A DNA stretch of 64,000 nt from assembly GCA_002709085.1 (NCBI GenBank), contig PAPR01000065.1, positions 49,420 through 113,419 on the forward strand, written 5' to 3'. The translations under genes were made by a program, and so were the position numbers. Numbering within the stretch: position 1 is the first letter of the stretch; every line of letters starts with the position of its first letter. Source of the stretch: Pseudooceanicola sp. GTDB taxonomy: Bacteria; Pseudomonadota; Alphaproteobacteria; Rhodobacterales; Rhodobacteraceae. The notes under the pieces were generated by a model. The model worked only from the letters and a program-made list of their open reading frames with translations. It did no database searches and had not been told where the DNA came from. Shown one piece after another: positions 45,550 through 54,537 of this stretch.

Positions 45550-46266
45550 GTGGTAAAGAAGCCGACAGGAAAGAACACATCGGGCCGCGGACAACGCGAT
45601 CTGACCATAAAGGTCAAGACGGCGCGGGGGCGCAAGCTGTCCTCCACCCGCTGGTTGCAACGCCAGTTGAACGACCCTTATGTCGTGCGCGCGCAGGCCG
45701 AGGGCTATCGGGGCCGCGCCGCGTTCAAGATCATGGAGATCGACGACAAGTATCGGTTTCTCGTGCCGGGCGCACGGGTGGTCGATCTGGGCTGCGCGCC
45801 AGGCGGGTGGTTGCAAGTGGCCGTCCCCCGGATCAACGCGCTTGGCGAAAAACATGGCAAGGCGGTCGGGCGGATCATCGGAGTCGACCTGCAAGAGATC
45901 GACCCCATTCCGGGGGCCGAGATCCACGTTCTCGACTTCATGGACGAGGGTGCGGACGATCAGGTCAAGGAGTGGCTGGGCGGTCAGGCGGATGTGGTGA
46001 TGTCGGACATGGCCGCCTCGTCCTCGGGGCACAAGCAGACCGACCATCTGCGGATCATCTCGCTGTGCGAGACGGCGGCCTATTTCGCCTTTGACGTGCT
46101 GGCCGAGGGCGGCACCTTTATCGCCAAGGTGCTGGCCGGGGGCGCGGAAGGCGAGTTGCAGAAGATCCTCAAGACCAAGTTCGACAAGGTCTACAACATG
46201 AAGCCACCTTCGTCGCGCTCTGACAGTTCCGAAAAGTTCGTCATCGCAAGGGGGTTTCGCGGTTAG
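45550..46266 (+). CDS. rlmE: 23S rRNA (uridine-2'-O)-methyltransferase RlmE
   Basis: RlmE (FtsJ/RrmJ) methylates U2552 in the A-loop of 23S rRNA late in 50S assembly. The 238-residue protein has '[19 protein letters not shown]', SAM motif '[15 protein letters not shown]', '[14 protein letters not shown]' and '[14 protein letters not shown]', which hold the K-D-K-E type catalytic residues. The basic N-terminal tail is longer than in E. coli. The GTG at 45550 has AAAGGG at good spacing; no in-frame ATG fits. Confidence 0.94.
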   Translation: MVKKPTGKNTSGRGQRDLTIKVKTARGRKLSSTRWLQRQLNDPYVVRAQAEGYRGRAAFKIMEIDDKYRFLVPGARVVDLGCAPGGWLQVAVPRINALGEKHGKAVGRIIGVDLQEIDPIPGAEIHVLDFMDEGADDQVKEWLGGQADVVMSDMAASSSGHKQTDHLRIISLCETAAYFAFDVLAEGGTFIAKVLAGGAEGELQKILKTKFDKVYNMKPPSSRSDSSEKFVIARGFRG

Positions 46267-46295
46267 GTCGGGGCTACGTTCTCAGGCTGCGAAGT

Positions 46296-47264
46296 TCAGG
46301 CCGGCAGTGACGCGCCTTGGGTCCCACGCTCCCGATAGGGGGTCGTGTTGTACTGCGTCCGGTAGCATTTCGAGAAATGCGAGGGCGAAGAAAAGCCGCA
46401 GGCGAGGGCCACGTTAATCACCGACATATCGCTTTGCATCAGCAGGTTACGCGCCTTTTGCAGCCGCAGTTCCATATAGTACCGCTTGGGTGAACGATTG
46501 AGGTAGCGGCGGAACAACCGCTCCAACTGGCGCGTGGACATGCCGACGTCGCGGGCAAGGGTCGCGGGGCTGATCGGCTCTTCGATCGCGTGTTCCATCA
46601 TGTGAATCACCTGGCTCAGCTTGGGGTGGCGCACACCGATCCGCGTCGGAATGGACAGGCGCTGCGTGTCCTGATCGGTGCGGATCGAGGAATAGATCAA
46701 CTGATCCGCGACCGCGTTCGCCAGATCCTCCCCGTGGGCATCGGCGATCAGCTTGAGCATCAGATCGATGGATGAGGTGCCCCCCGCAGTCGTCATCCGC
46801 AGCCCGTCCATCACAAAAACCGCCTTGGTGATGGTGACGTCCTCGAACGCCTCGGCAAAACTGTCGTGGTTTTCCCAGTGAATGGTCGCGCGCTTGCCAT
46901 CGAGCAGGCCGGCGGTCGCGAGAACATGGGCCCCGGTGCACAGCCCGCCGATACGCAGCCCCTTGCGGGCCTCGCGACGCACCCAGTTCAGCAGGGGCTT
47001 GGTGGTGGCATTTTGCACATCCAACCCGGCGCAGATCAGCACGATGTCGTCGCGCGAAAGCTCTCCCAACCCGCTGGTCGAGCCGAATTGCGTCCCGGCA
47101 GAGCAGGCCACGGCCTCGCCGCCCTCGCTTTGCACGTCCCATGAATAAAGCGGCTGACCCGACATCCGGTTGGCAATGCGCAGGCATTCCAGCGCCGAGG
47201 CAAAGGACAGCAGCGAAAAGTTGTTCAACAGAACAAAGACGAAATGCGACGGTCTGTCCGGCAT
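46296..47264 (-). CDS. GlxA family transcriptional regulator (DJ-1/PfpI plus AraC HTH)
   Basis: A 322-residue regulator. The N-terminal DJ-1/PfpI amidotransferase-like domain (about 1-190) has 'IGGLCTGAHVLATAGLLDG' with the family nucleophile Cys. Two AraC-type helix-turn-helix units follow (about 215-315; 'SPATLARDVGMSTRQLERLF', 'INVALACGFSSPSHFSKCYR'). It resembles GbdR/CdhR-type regulators of glycine betaine or carnitine catabolism, but no such catabolic gene is adjacent. It is divergent from aroG across a spacer rich in inverted repeats. Confidence 0.93.
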   Translation of the reverse strand: MPDRPSHFVFVLLNNFSLLSFASALECLRIANRMSGQPLYSWDVQSEGGEAVACSAGTQFGSTSGLGELSRDDIVLICAGLDVQNATTKPLLNWVRREARKGLRIGGLCTGAHVLATAGLLDGKRATIHWENHDSFAEAFEDVTITKAVFVMDGLRMTTAGGTSSIDLMLKLIADAHGEDLANAVADQLIYSSIRTDQDTQRLSIPTRIGVRHPKLSQVIHMMEHAIEEPISPATLARDVGMSTRQLERLFRRYLNRSPKRYYMELRLQKARNLLMQSDMSVINVALACGFSSPSHFSKCYRTQYNTTPYRERGTQGASLPA

Positions 47265-47278
47265 GTGATCTTCCCGCA

Positions 47279-47329
47279 GATCGCCACCACGGCGACACCC
47301 GAAAAACCTGTCACGGTGTCGTGGCGATC
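47279..47329. repeat. Long inverted repeat in the glxA-like/aroG spacer, left
   Basis: GATCGCCAC and GACACC on the left pair perfectly with GGTGTC and GTGGCGATC on the right (15 bp in total, with a 6-base bulge CACGGC). It lies 15 bases before the GlxA-type gene start. It may be an operator or an RNA hairpin. Confidence 0.6.
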
Positions 47330-47337
47330 ACAAGCAT

Positions 47338-47388
47338 GATTGTCGCGGTTGCCTTCACGGTTGCCACCGTGGCAGCCGCGCGACAATC
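47338..47388. repeat. Nested inverted repeat in the glxA-like/aroG spacer, right
   Basis: The outer arms are GATTGTCGCG (47338-47347) and CGCGACAATC (47379-47388), perfect over 10 bp. The inner pair is GGTTGCC/GGCAGCC (47359-47377). A second CGGTTGCC copy at 47346-47353 could compete for the same partner. The inner pairing is better on the plus strand (U-G rather than C-A). Confidence 0.6.
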
Positions 47389-47479
47389 TGAGGTTCCGGT
47401 GGCGATAATTGTTGGTGGCGCTGACCTCTGCGGGTGCTTATAACCTCGCGGACCCGAGTTTCCGGTAGAGGAGCCAAAG

Positions 47480-48847
47480 ATGACTGCTTGGCAGAAAAGC
47501 GACTGGCGCAACAAACCCCGCGTGCAGATGCCCGATTATCCCGACCAGCCCGCACTGAACGCGGTCGAAGGCAAGCTGTCCAAGTATCCGCCACTGGTCT
47601 TTGCCGGTGAGGCGCGTCGCCTGAAGGATGCTCTCGGCCAGGCGGGACGGGGCGAGGCGTTCATCCTTCAGGGGGGCGATTGTGCCGAGGCTTTCGATCA
47701 GTTTTCGGCCGATTCCATTCGCGACACCTTCAAGGTGATGCTGCAGATGGCAATGGTTCTGACCTTTGGCGCCAAGGTGCCTGTGGTCAAGATCGGGCGC
47801 ATGGCCGGTCAATTCGCCAAGCCACGCTCGGCCCCGACCGAAACCGTCGAGGGCGTCGAGCTGCCCAGCTATCGCGGGGATATCATTAACGAGCTGGACT
47901 TTACGGCCGAATCGAGAATTCCCAACCCGGACAAGATGTTGCAAGCCTATACTCAGGCGGCGGCAACCCTGAACCTGCTGCGCGCCTTCTCGACGGGTGG
48001 TTACGCCGACGTGAATGAAGTGCATCGCTGGACCCTCGGCTTCACCGAAGCGGACGAGGCCGAACGCTTCCGCGATATGGCCAACCGGATCAGCGACACG
48101 CTGGATTTCATTCGCGCCGCAGGGGTCAGCGCCGAACGTCAACACGCATTGCGTCAGGTGGATTTCTATACCTCACACGAGGCGCTTTTGCTGGAATACG
48201 AAGAGGCCCTGTGCCGCATCGATTCCACGACGGGTCAGTACCTTGCCGGGTCGGGACATATGATCTGGATCGGGGATCGCACCCGCCAGCCCGATGGCGC
48301 GCATGTGGAGTTCTGCAAGGGCGTGCAGAACCCGATTGGCTTGAAGTGTGGCCCGACAATGACATCGGAAGACCTGAAAGTTCTGATGTCCACGCTGAAC
48401 CCCGATAACGAGATGGGTCGCCTGACCCTGATCGCGCGCTTTGGTGCTGGAAAGGTGGCGGATCATCTGCCGCGCCTGATCCAGACCGTGCGTGCAGAGG
48501 GCGCGAATGTCGTTTGGGTCTGCGATCCGATGCATGGCAATACGGTGAAATCCGAGTCCGGCTACAAGACCCGTCCGTTCGATGCCGTGCTGCGCGAAGT
48601 TCAGGAGTTCTTTAACGTGCACAAGGCAGAGGGCACGATCCCCGGCGGTGTGCACTTTGAGATGACCGGGCTTGACGTGACCGAATGCGTCGGTGGCCTG
48701 AAGGAAGTCTCGCATGAAGACCTCAAGGATCGGTACCATACCGCTTGCGACCCCCGGCTCAACGCCTCGCAGTCACTGGAACTCGCCTTCCTCGTGGCCG
48801 AGGAACTGACCGCCTTGCGGCAGGGGCGGCTGGCTGAGGCGGGATAA
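47480..48847 (+). CDS. aroG: Class II 3-deoxy-7-phosphoheptulonate synthase
   Basis: DAHP synthase joins phosphoenolpyruvate and erythrose 4-phosphate, the first step of aromatic amino acid synthesis. The 455-residue protein is the plant-like type II form, with '[19 protein letters not shown]', '[14 protein letters not shown]', '[10 protein letters not shown]'-type block near '[16 protein letters not shown]', and '[14 protein letters not shown]'. GAGGAG precedes the ATG, and a TATAAC at about 47441 could be the -10. It is followed by its own terminator. The symbol is by common use; class II genes are also called aroF or aroH. Confidence 0.94.
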   Translation: MTAWQKSDWRNKPRVQMPDYPDQPALNAVEGKLSKYPPLVFAGEARRLKDALGQAGRGEAFILQGGDCAEAFDQFSADSIRDTFKVMLQMAMVLTFGAKVPVVKIGRMAGQFAKPRSAPTETVEGVELPSYRGDIINELDFTAESRIPNPDKMLQAYTQAAATLNLLRAFSTGGYADVNEVHRWTLGFTEADEAERFRDMANRISDTLDFIRAAGVSAERQHALRQVDFYTSHEALLLEYEEALCRIDSTTGQYLAGSGHMIWIGDRTRQPDGAHVEFCKGVQNPIGLKCGPTMTSEDLKVLMSTLNPDNEMGRLTLIARFGAGKVADHLPRLIQTVRAEGANVVWVCDPMHGNTVKSESGYKTRPFDAVLREVQEFFNVHKAEGTIPGGVHFEMTGLDVTECVGGLKEVSHEDLKDRYHTACDPRLNASQSLELAFLVAEELTALRQGRLAEAG

Positions 48848-48870
48848 CTTCGGCGCAATTTTATGGTGAA

Positions 48871-48897
48871 GGCGTCGCAGGTTGCGGCGCCTTTCTC
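48871..48897 (+). terminator. Terminator after aroG
   Basis: GGCGTCGC/GCGGCGCC, an 8-bp stem with one U-G pair on the plus strand, followed by TTTCTC, 24 bases after the stop. Confidence 0.75.
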
Positions 48898-48922
48898 ATG
48901 TGGAAACGCTTGATCTAGCAGC

Positions 48923-49567
48923 TCATTCGGAGCGATTGTTCTTGACCACCCGGAGGTAGGGTCGCGGTCCTGCCTCGAAACTCGTAGGGCTTTCAGCCAA
49001 TCCGCGCGCCTCCCTCTCGACAGGTTCAATCGCCGGGAGGGCGCTGGCGTCGGTCAACGGATCACTGAGCGAGGTCAGACCGCGTCCCACCACGTCGAAC
49101 CGACGCGGCGCGGTCCCGATTGGGTCGATCGCAACGAAGCATCCCAAAACGCGGCTTATGTCACCGAGATCGCTTTCCAGCGGCAATAGAACCACGCGCG
49201 CCTCGATAGCGGCTTGCCCGCGCACGGCGGGGGATGACAGGGACAGGATCGCTCTTGCGGGGTCGGAAAACACACGCTCCAAGGTCTGGCTGACCAGACG
49301 GCGGGCAGGGGCGGTGAACATCGCGCTGAACGGCATGCCGCGCACATCCATGCCCATCAGATCGCCCAGATGCGACCCGGCCAATCGCAGTCGGCCCTGT
49401 CCCGGCGCGATCCGTTCCAGCACGAAGGCATGGCTCAACGCGCTTTCGATACCGCGAGGGTTGATATCCGAGCGGCGCGGCACGGTGTGATCGACCCGCA
49501 AGGCCTGCCAATAGGCGTCGACCTCCTGAATCGGGCGATAGCGGGCTGGCGGGGTAGCGTCGCTCAT
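48923..49567 (-). CDS. PAS domain protein (PAS_5 family)
   Basis: A 214-residue soluble protein of the alphaproteobacterial PAS_5 family. 'IQEVDAYWQALR', 'VPRRSDINPRGIESALSHAF' and 'RLRLAGSHLGDLMGMDVRGM' form the domain core (about residues 15-160). No output domain is present. Relatives include Caulobacter MopJ, which takes part in cell-cycle signalling, but orthology is not shown. AAAGG lies 8-9 bases before the ATG at 49567; upstream ATGs are not conserved. Confidence 0.88.
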   Translation of the reverse strand: MSDATPPARYRPIQEVDAYWQALRVDHTVPRRSDINPRGIESALSHAFVLERIAPGQGRLRLAGSHLGDLMGMDVRGMPFSAMFTAPARRLVSQTLERVFSDPARAILSLSSPAVRGQAAIEARVVLLPLESDLGDISRVLGCFVAIDPIGTAPRRFDVVGRGLTSLSDPLTDASALPAIEPVEREARGLAESPTSFEAGPRPYLRVVKNNRSE

Positions 49568-49891
49568 TGTTACGACCTTTCGGTCACCTGTGGGCTCTTG
49601 CGGGTCTTTTGCCGACATCGGGCACATCCTGATGGTGTCGCGGGATCGCATAGGGGGGCTGGTCGTCCTCAGACCAATGGCCGCCCGTCTCATCACCGCG
49701 CACATTAACGATCTAGCGTGTAAAGCTTACTCAAACATTAACATGCCATAAGGTTGAGGATTTCGGCGCAAAATCCCAAGCTATGGTTAAGAGTGTGCGC
49801 GCAAATCGACGCGTTCCGGTGGCCGAGCACTGGACGCAGAGGAAGAACAAAGGTTAGGTCATCGGTGTAACGGCACGGGAAGGCGGGCAAA
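49568..49891. other. Divergent intergenic region, PAS_5 gene / yicC
   Basis: A near-CtrA site TTAACATGCCATAAG (TTAA-N7-TAAG) lies at about 49738-49752, and the region around 49700-49790 is AT-richer than average. No gene, tRNA or terminator was seen. Confidence 0.4.
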
Positions 49892-50782
49892 ATGCATCAT
49901 TCCATGACGGGCTTCGCCTCTCTGCAGGGGGCAGAGGGGGCGCATAGCTGGACATGGGATTTGCGCTCTGTCAACGCCAAGGGCCTTGATCTGCGCCTTC
50001 GGGTGCCGGATTGGCTGCCCGGTCTGGAGGCGGCGCTCAAGTCGCGGCTGGCCAAGGCCGTAACCCGCGGTAACGTCACGCTGAACCTGCGCGTCACGCG
50101 CGAGGAGACGGCCGGAACACTGACCCTCAACCCCGGCGTTCTGGATCAGGTGATGGCCGCGCTGGTCGCTGTCGAAGAGCGCGCGATGATGCAGGGGATC
50201 AGCCTCGCCCCGTCCAGGGCCGCCGACCTTCTGTCCATGCGCGGCGTGCTTGAGGCAGGTGCGACGGAGGACGATAACGAGGCTCTCGTCACCGCGATCA
50301 CGAACGATTTCGACGCCTTGCTGCAGGCCTTCGTGGCCATGCGAGCGCAGGAAGGCTCGGCGCTTGTTTCGCTCCTGCGCGGCCATCTCGACCAGATCGA
50401 AACCTTGCTGGGGCAGGCGGGCGAGGTGCTGACGCAGCGGCGCGAGGCCATGGGGGCGACACTGCAGACCCAATTGCAGCGCGTGCTCGACGCCGATGTC
50501 TCCATCGACGACCACCGCATCGCGCAAGAGCTGGCCCTGATCGCGGTCAAGGCCGATGTGACCGAGGAACTGGACCGGCTGACGGCCCATATCACCGCCG
50601 CGCGCGGCTTGCTGAAGGGCACGGGCCCCGCCGGGCGCAAGCTGGATTTCCTGGCGCAGGAGTTCAACCGCGAGGCCAATACCCTCTGCTCCAAGTCTCA
50701 GCACGCGGAGCTGACTGCCATCGGACTGGAACTCAAGGCAGTGATCGAACAGATGCGCGAGCAGGTCCAAAACCTCGAATGA
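49892..50782 (+). CDS. yicC: YicC/YloC family endoribonuclease
   Basis: A 296-residue protein of the YicC family, with '[20 protein letters not shown]' at the N-terminus (note the usual MTGFA start after 'MHHS') and the C-terminal DUF1732 block '[17 protein letters not shown]' and '[20 protein letters not shown]'. E. coli YicC is a stress-linked endoribonuclease. The gene is commonly followed by gmk, as here (115-base gap). Confidence 0.93.
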   Translation: MHHSMTGFASLQGAEGAHSWTWDLRSVNAKGLDLRLRVPDWLPGLEAALKSRLAKAVTRGNVTLNLRVTREETAGTLTLNPGVLDQVMAALVAVEERAMMQGISLAPSRAADLLSMRGVLEAGATEDDNEALVTAITNDFDALLQAFVAMRAQEGSALVSLLRGHLDQIETLLGQAGEVLTQRREAMGATLQTQLQRVLDADVSIDDHRIAQELALIAVKADVTEELDRLTAHITAARGLLKGTGPAGRKLDFLAQEFNREANTLCSKSQHAELTAIGLELKAVIEQMREQVQNLE

Positions 50783-50897
50783 CGCGTGGTTCGGGCAAAG
50801 GCAGACGCGCAAACCCGGCTTGCGTGGAGGGTGGAAATTTGCCACTTCGGCAGTCAGGATACGCAGGGCCGCGCGCGCGGCTGGAAGGGAAGGCAAC

Positions 50898-51623
50898 ATG
50901 GCGCAGCATACGGCCCGAAACACAGCCCGCGATGTGATGCAGGCCACTTTCCAAGGCATGTCAGGAACCGGGTCGGGGGCCGCGAAGGATCGGCGGGGTC
51001 TACTGATCATCCTCTCCTCGCCATCCGGCGCGGGCAAGTCCACGTTGGCCAGACGCCTGCGGGACTGGGACCCCTCCATCCGGTTTTCCGTCTCGGCCAC
51101 GACGCGCGCTCCGCGCAGCGGAGAGGTTGATGGCACGGATTACCACTTCCTCAGCGAAAGCGATTTCAAGACGCAGGTAACGGACGGCGGAATGCTGGAG
51201 CACGCCTATGTCTTTGGCAATTTCTACGGCTCGCCCAAAGCGGCGGTAGAGGGCGCGATTGATGCCGGTCAGGACGTGCTGTTCGATATCGACTGGCAGG
51301 GTGCGCAACAGATCCGCAATTCCGCCCTGGGGCCACACACCCTTTCGATTTTCCTGCTGCCGCCCTCTATCACCGAGCTGCACCGTCGTCTGCGCGAACG
51401 CGGCCAGGATAGCGACGACGTGATTTCAGGACGCATGCGCAAAAGCTGGGACGAGATCAGCCATTGGGATTCCTATGACTTTGTGCTGGTCAATGACGAT
51501 CTGGACTCGACCGAGGCAAAGTTGCGCGCCATCCTGACCGCCTCACGTCTGCGGCGGACCCAGCAACCCCGCCTGACGGATCATGTCCGCCATCTGCAAA
51601 CCGAATTCGAGGAGAGCCAATGA
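50898..51623 (+). CDS. gmk: Guanylate kinase
   Basis: Gmk phosphorylates GMP to GDP. It has the P-loop '[14 protein letters not shown]', '[21 protein letters not shown]', '[12 protein letters not shown]' and '[17 protein letters not shown]'. With the ATG at 50898 it has 241 residues, about 30 more at the N-terminus than E. coli Gmk; an internal start is possible, but the AAGG site before 50898 supports the long form. It overlaps the carbonic anhydrase-like gene by four bases (ATGA). Confidence 0.95.
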   Translation: MAQHTARNTARDVMQATFQGMSGTGSGAAKDRRGLLIILSSPSGAGKSTLARRLRDWDPSIRFSVSATTRAPRSGEVDGTDYHFLSESDFKTQVTDGGMLEHAYVFGNFYGSPKAAVEGAIDAGQDVLFDIDWQGAQQIRNSALGPHTLSIFLLPPSITELHRRLRERGQDSDDVISGRMRKSWDEISHWDSYDFVLVNDDLDSTEAKLRAILTASRLRRTQQPRLTDHVRHLQTEFEESQ

Positions 51624-52147
51624 CCCTGTATGCCCTGGACGGAAACGCCCCCGAAACGCCCGCCGACGAGGACTTCTGGATCGCACCGGACGCCAATGTC
51701 ATTGGCAAGGTCGTGCTGGAAAGCGGCGCGTCGATCTGGTTCGGCGCGACCCTGCGCGGCGATAACGAGGTGATCCGCATCGGCAAGGGGTCCAATGTGC
51801 AGGAAAACACGGTGATGCACACCGATATGGGCTGCCCGCTGACGATCGGGGAAAATTGCACCATCGGCCACAAGGCAATGCTGCACGGCTGCACCATCGG
51901 GGACAATTCGCTGGTCGGCATGGGGGCCACGATCCTCAACAACGCGGTGATCGGCAAGAACTGCCTGATCGGCGCCGGTGCGCTGGTGACCGAAGGCAAG
52001 GTGATCCCCGACGGCTCGATGGTGCTGGGCAGTCCGGCCAAGGTGGTCAAGGAGTTGGGGCCGGAATGGGTCGAGAAACTCGCTGCATCCGCACTGACCT
52101 ATCAACGCAACATGCGTCGGTTCCGAAATGGTCTGACCGCGCTCTGA
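51620..52147 (+). CDS. Gamma carbonic anhydrase family protein
   Basis: A 175-residue left-handed beta-helix protein of hexapeptide repeats. Candidate metal-binding histidines are in '[19 protein letters not shown]' and '[12 protein letters not shown]'. Many relatives (YrdA/PaaY-like) bind zinc or iron, and some hydrate CO2 or hydrolyse thioesters; activity cannot be predicted. It is coupled to gmk by an ATGA overlap. Confidence 0.92.
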   Translation: MTLYALDGNAPETPADEDFWIAPDANVIGKVVLESGASIWFGATLRGDNEVIRIGKGSNVQENTVMHTDMGCPLTIGENCTIGHKAMLHGCTIGDNSLVGMGATILNNAVIGKNCLIGAGALVTEGKVIPDGSMVLGSPAKVVKELGPEWVEKLAASALTYQRNMRRFRNGLTAL

Positions 52148-52168
52148 CAGCAAGGGGCCGGTCCGCCG

Positions 52169-53215
52169 ATGAGCAATGAGCAGTGCGCCGATCTGCTGGA
52201 GGCGGTTCCGCTGGCCGGCGTGTTGATCGCCCCGGATGAACGGATCGTTGCGGCCAATGCCCCTGCGCGAAGCCTGCTGGGCGAAGGCATCGTCGGGCGG
52301 CACTACATCACCGCGATCCGTCACCCCGCGGTTCTGGATGCGGTTGATGCCTGTCTCAGCGACGGCCAGACCCGGACGACCCGACATCTCACCAGCCAGG
52401 CCGGACGCGATCTGACCTATCTGGTCACGGCGGCGAGGGTCAAATCAGGGCAGGGCAGTGTCCTCGTCAGCTTAAACGACATCTCTCCGCTGGAGCAGGC
52501 GGGCCAGATGCGGCGCGACTTCGTCGCCAATGTCAGCCATGAGTTGCGCACCCCCCTGACCGCGCTGATCGGGTTCATCGACACGCTGCGAGGTTCGGCG
52601 CGCGAGGACCCCGCCGCTCAGGTACGGTTTCTCGACATCATGCGCAGCGAAGCGCACCGCATGGAACGGTTGGTCCGCGACCTACTTTCCCTCAGCCGGG
52701 TAGAGGGCGAAGAGCGCGTCCGCCCGACCGCGAGGGTGGACATCGCCGTGATCCTGCACTCGGTTCTCAACACGCTCGCCCCGCTGGCCGCGAAAACCGG
52801 CGTCGAATTTGTTCGCAACGCTCCGACCAGCGGCGCGATCGTTTCAGGCGATGAGGATCAACTGCGTCAGGTCGTGACCAACCTCGTGGAAAACGCGGTG
52901 AAATATGGTGGCGCCGGCGGCACCGTCGGCGCGGACCTAATCCTGTCGGATGCCCTGCCTGCCACTCGCGGGCCGGGGGTCGAACTGGTGATCTGGGACC
53001 GGGGACCGGGCATCCCTGAGATCCATGTGCCACGCCTGACCGAACGCTTTTACCGGGTGGATTCGCACCGGTCGCGCGAAATGGGCGGCACCGGGCTGGG
53101 GTTGGCCATCGTGAAGCATATCGTCACACGCCATCGCGGTCGGTTGCGGATCGAATCCGAAGTCGGGCAGGGCAGCCGCTTTATCGTTTCGTTGCCACGC
53201 GAAAAAGGCGTGTAA
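52169..53215 (+). CDS. phoR: Phosphate regulon sensor histidine kinase PhoR
   Basis: A 348-residue histidine kinase. It has a PAS domain (about 8-105, 'LAGVLIAPDERIVAANAPAR'), HisKA with His124 in 'ANVSHELRTPLTALIGF', and a HATPase with 'NLVENAVKYGG' and 'MGGTGLGLAIVKHIVTRH'. Unlike E. coli PhoR it has no clear membrane helix at the N-terminus, so membrane contact would come through PstSCAB/PhoU. The context, just before pstSCAB-phoU-phoB, gives the assignment. Confidence 0.92.
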   Translation: MSNEQCADLLEAVPLAGVLIAPDERIVAANAPARSLLGEGIVGRHYITAIRHPAVLDAVDACLSDGQTRTTRHLTSQAGRDLTYLVTAARVKSGQGSVLVSLNDISPLEQAGQMRRDFVANVSHELRTPLTALIGFIDTLRGSAREDPAAQVRFLDIMRSEAHRMERLVRDLLSLSRVEGEERVRPTARVDIAVILHSVLNTLAPLAAKTGVEFVRNAPTSGAIVSGDEDQLRQVVTNLVENAVKYGGAGGTVGADLILSDALPATRGPGVELVIWDRGPGIPEIHVPRLTERFYRVDSHRSREMGGTGLGLAIVKHIVTRHRGRLRIESEVGQGSRFIVSLPREKGV

Positions 53216-53322
53216 CCGATGGATATTCAACCGTAATATTTGGCGCGTCTCGGGGTCGAACGTCGATATGGTGTCGAGTGGTCGCGCATTCCGCTGCCCG
53301 CCTGACGAAACGTCAGCCGGGA

Positions 53323-53351
53323 GTGTCATCAAACCGTTACACAAGCGTCAC
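53323..53351 (+). promoter_or_regulatory. Pho box upstream of pstS
   Basis: Three 7-base repeats at 11-bp spacing: GTGTCAT, CCGTTAC and GCGTCAC, separated by CAAA and ACAA. This fits the PhoB-binding consensus CTGTCAT-N4-CTGTCAT. It lies about 80 bases before the pstS ATG. A palindrome CTGACG-AAA-CGTCAG lies just upstream at 53302-53316. Confidence 0.8.
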
Positions 53352-53433
53352 AAAACCATAGCGAACCACCCCTAGGAGGCAGGGTGAGGTCACCGGGGAC
53401 GGTGGCCAAGACGCAACTCTTCAGGAGAAATCC

Positions 53434-54474
53434 ATGTCCACGATGAAACTCACCGTCTCTCTGCTGGCACTCACGGCGGTTTCGGCCACGAGCGCCGCGG
53501 CGCGCGATCAGGTGCAGGTTGCCGGGTCCTCGACCGTTTTGCCCTACGCCTCCATCGTTGCCGAAGCTTTCGGCGAGAATTTCGACTTTCCGACCCCGGT
53601 GGTCGAATCCGGTGGCTCCTCCGCGGGGTTGAAACGGTTCTGCGAAGGCGTTGGCGAGAACACCATCGACGTCGCCAATTCCTCCCGTCGCATCCGCGAA
53701 AAAGAGGTCAAGGCCTGTGCGGACGCGGGCGTGAGCGACATCATCGAAGTGCGCATCGGGTATGACGGCATCGTCTTTGCCTCGCAGCTCGATGGCCCGG
53801 CCTATGACGCATTTGTCCCTGCCGAGATTTATCAGGCCCTGTCCGCGACCGTCCCGGTCGATGGCGAAATGGTCGCCAACCCCTACACCCAATGGTCCGA
53901 GATCAACGGCGATCTGCCTGGCGAAGACATCCTGGCCTTCATCCCCGGCACAAAGCACGGCACGCGCGAAGTGTTCGAGGAAAAGGTTCTGCTGCAGGGT
54001 TGCGAAGATACCGGCGCGCTGAAAGTGATGCTCGACGGCGGCATGGATGAAAAGGCGGCGGAAAAGGCCTGCATGGCGGTGCGGACGGACAACCGGTCCA
54101 TCGACATCGACGGTGACTACACCGAGACCCTCGCGCGCATCGACTCCAACAGCAACGGCATCGGCGTCTTTGGCCTGGCGTTCTACGAAAACAACACAGA
54201 CACGCTGAAGGTCGCGACCATGGGTGGGGTCGAGCCGACGACCGAAACCATTGCGGCCGGCGATTATCCGGTGTCACGTCCGCTCTACTTCTACGTCAAG
54301 AAGGCGCATATCGGCGTCATCCCCGGCGTGAAGGAATTCGCGGAATTCTTCGTCTCCGATGACATTGCAGGCCCCGATGGCCCGCTGGCAGAATATGGCC
54401 TCGTCTCCGATCCGGACCTCGCGGACACCCAGTCCATGGTCGCCGACGAAAACACCATCCAGACCTCAATGTAA
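53434..54474 (+). CDS. pstS: Phosphate ABC transporter substrate-binding protein PstS
   Basis: PstS captures phosphate in the periplasm. The 346-residue protein has a signal peptide (to about 'SATSAAA'), then the SBP fold with 'VAGSSTVLPYASIVAEAF' and 'VESGGSSAGLKRFCEGVG', whose Ser/Gly loops bind phosphate. It is the DING-like/longer type found in alphaproteobacteria. AGGAG precedes the ATG, and a Pho box lies upstream. Confidence 0.94.
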   Translation: MSTMKLTVSLLALTAVSATSAAARDQVQVAGSSTVLPYASIVAEAFGENFDFPTPVVESGGSSAGLKRFCEGVGENTIDVANSSRRIREKEVKACADAGVSDIIEVRIGYDGIVFASQLDGPAYDAFVPAEIYQALSATVPVDGEMVANPYTQWSEINGDLPGEDILAFIPGTKHGTREVFEEKVLLQGCEDTGALKVMLDGGMDEKAAEKACMAVRTDNRSIDIDGDYTETLARIDSNSNGIGVFGLAFYENNTDTLKVATMGGVEPTTETIAAGDYPVSRPLYFYVKKAHIGVIPGVKEFAEFFVSDDIAGPDGPLAEYGLVSDPDLADTQSMVADENTIQTSM

Positions 54475-54482
54475 TCGCAAAC

Positions 54483-54507
54483 GGGGCGGCCCTGCCGGGG
54501 CCGTCCC
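54483..54507 (+). other. Intercistronic hairpin between pstS and pstC
   Basis: GGGGCGGCCC pairs with GGGCCGTCCC (10 bp, one G-U). Only CC-rich sequence follows, with no T-run, so it probably protects the pstS message or partly attenuates, keeping PstS above the membrane subunits. Confidence 0.65.
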
Positions 54508-54537
54508 ACCCTTGCCCGAACGTCTGCGGAACTGATC

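Noticed and set aside
47337..47443. Val/Ala-rich 35-residue leader peptide before aroG
   Set aside because: It carries no run of aromatic codons expected for aromatic-pathway attenuation and has no clear ribosome binding site.
49738..49752. CtrA site before yicC or the PAS_5 gene
   Set aside because: TTAA-N7-TAAG is only a partial match and too likely by chance in an AT-richer spacer.
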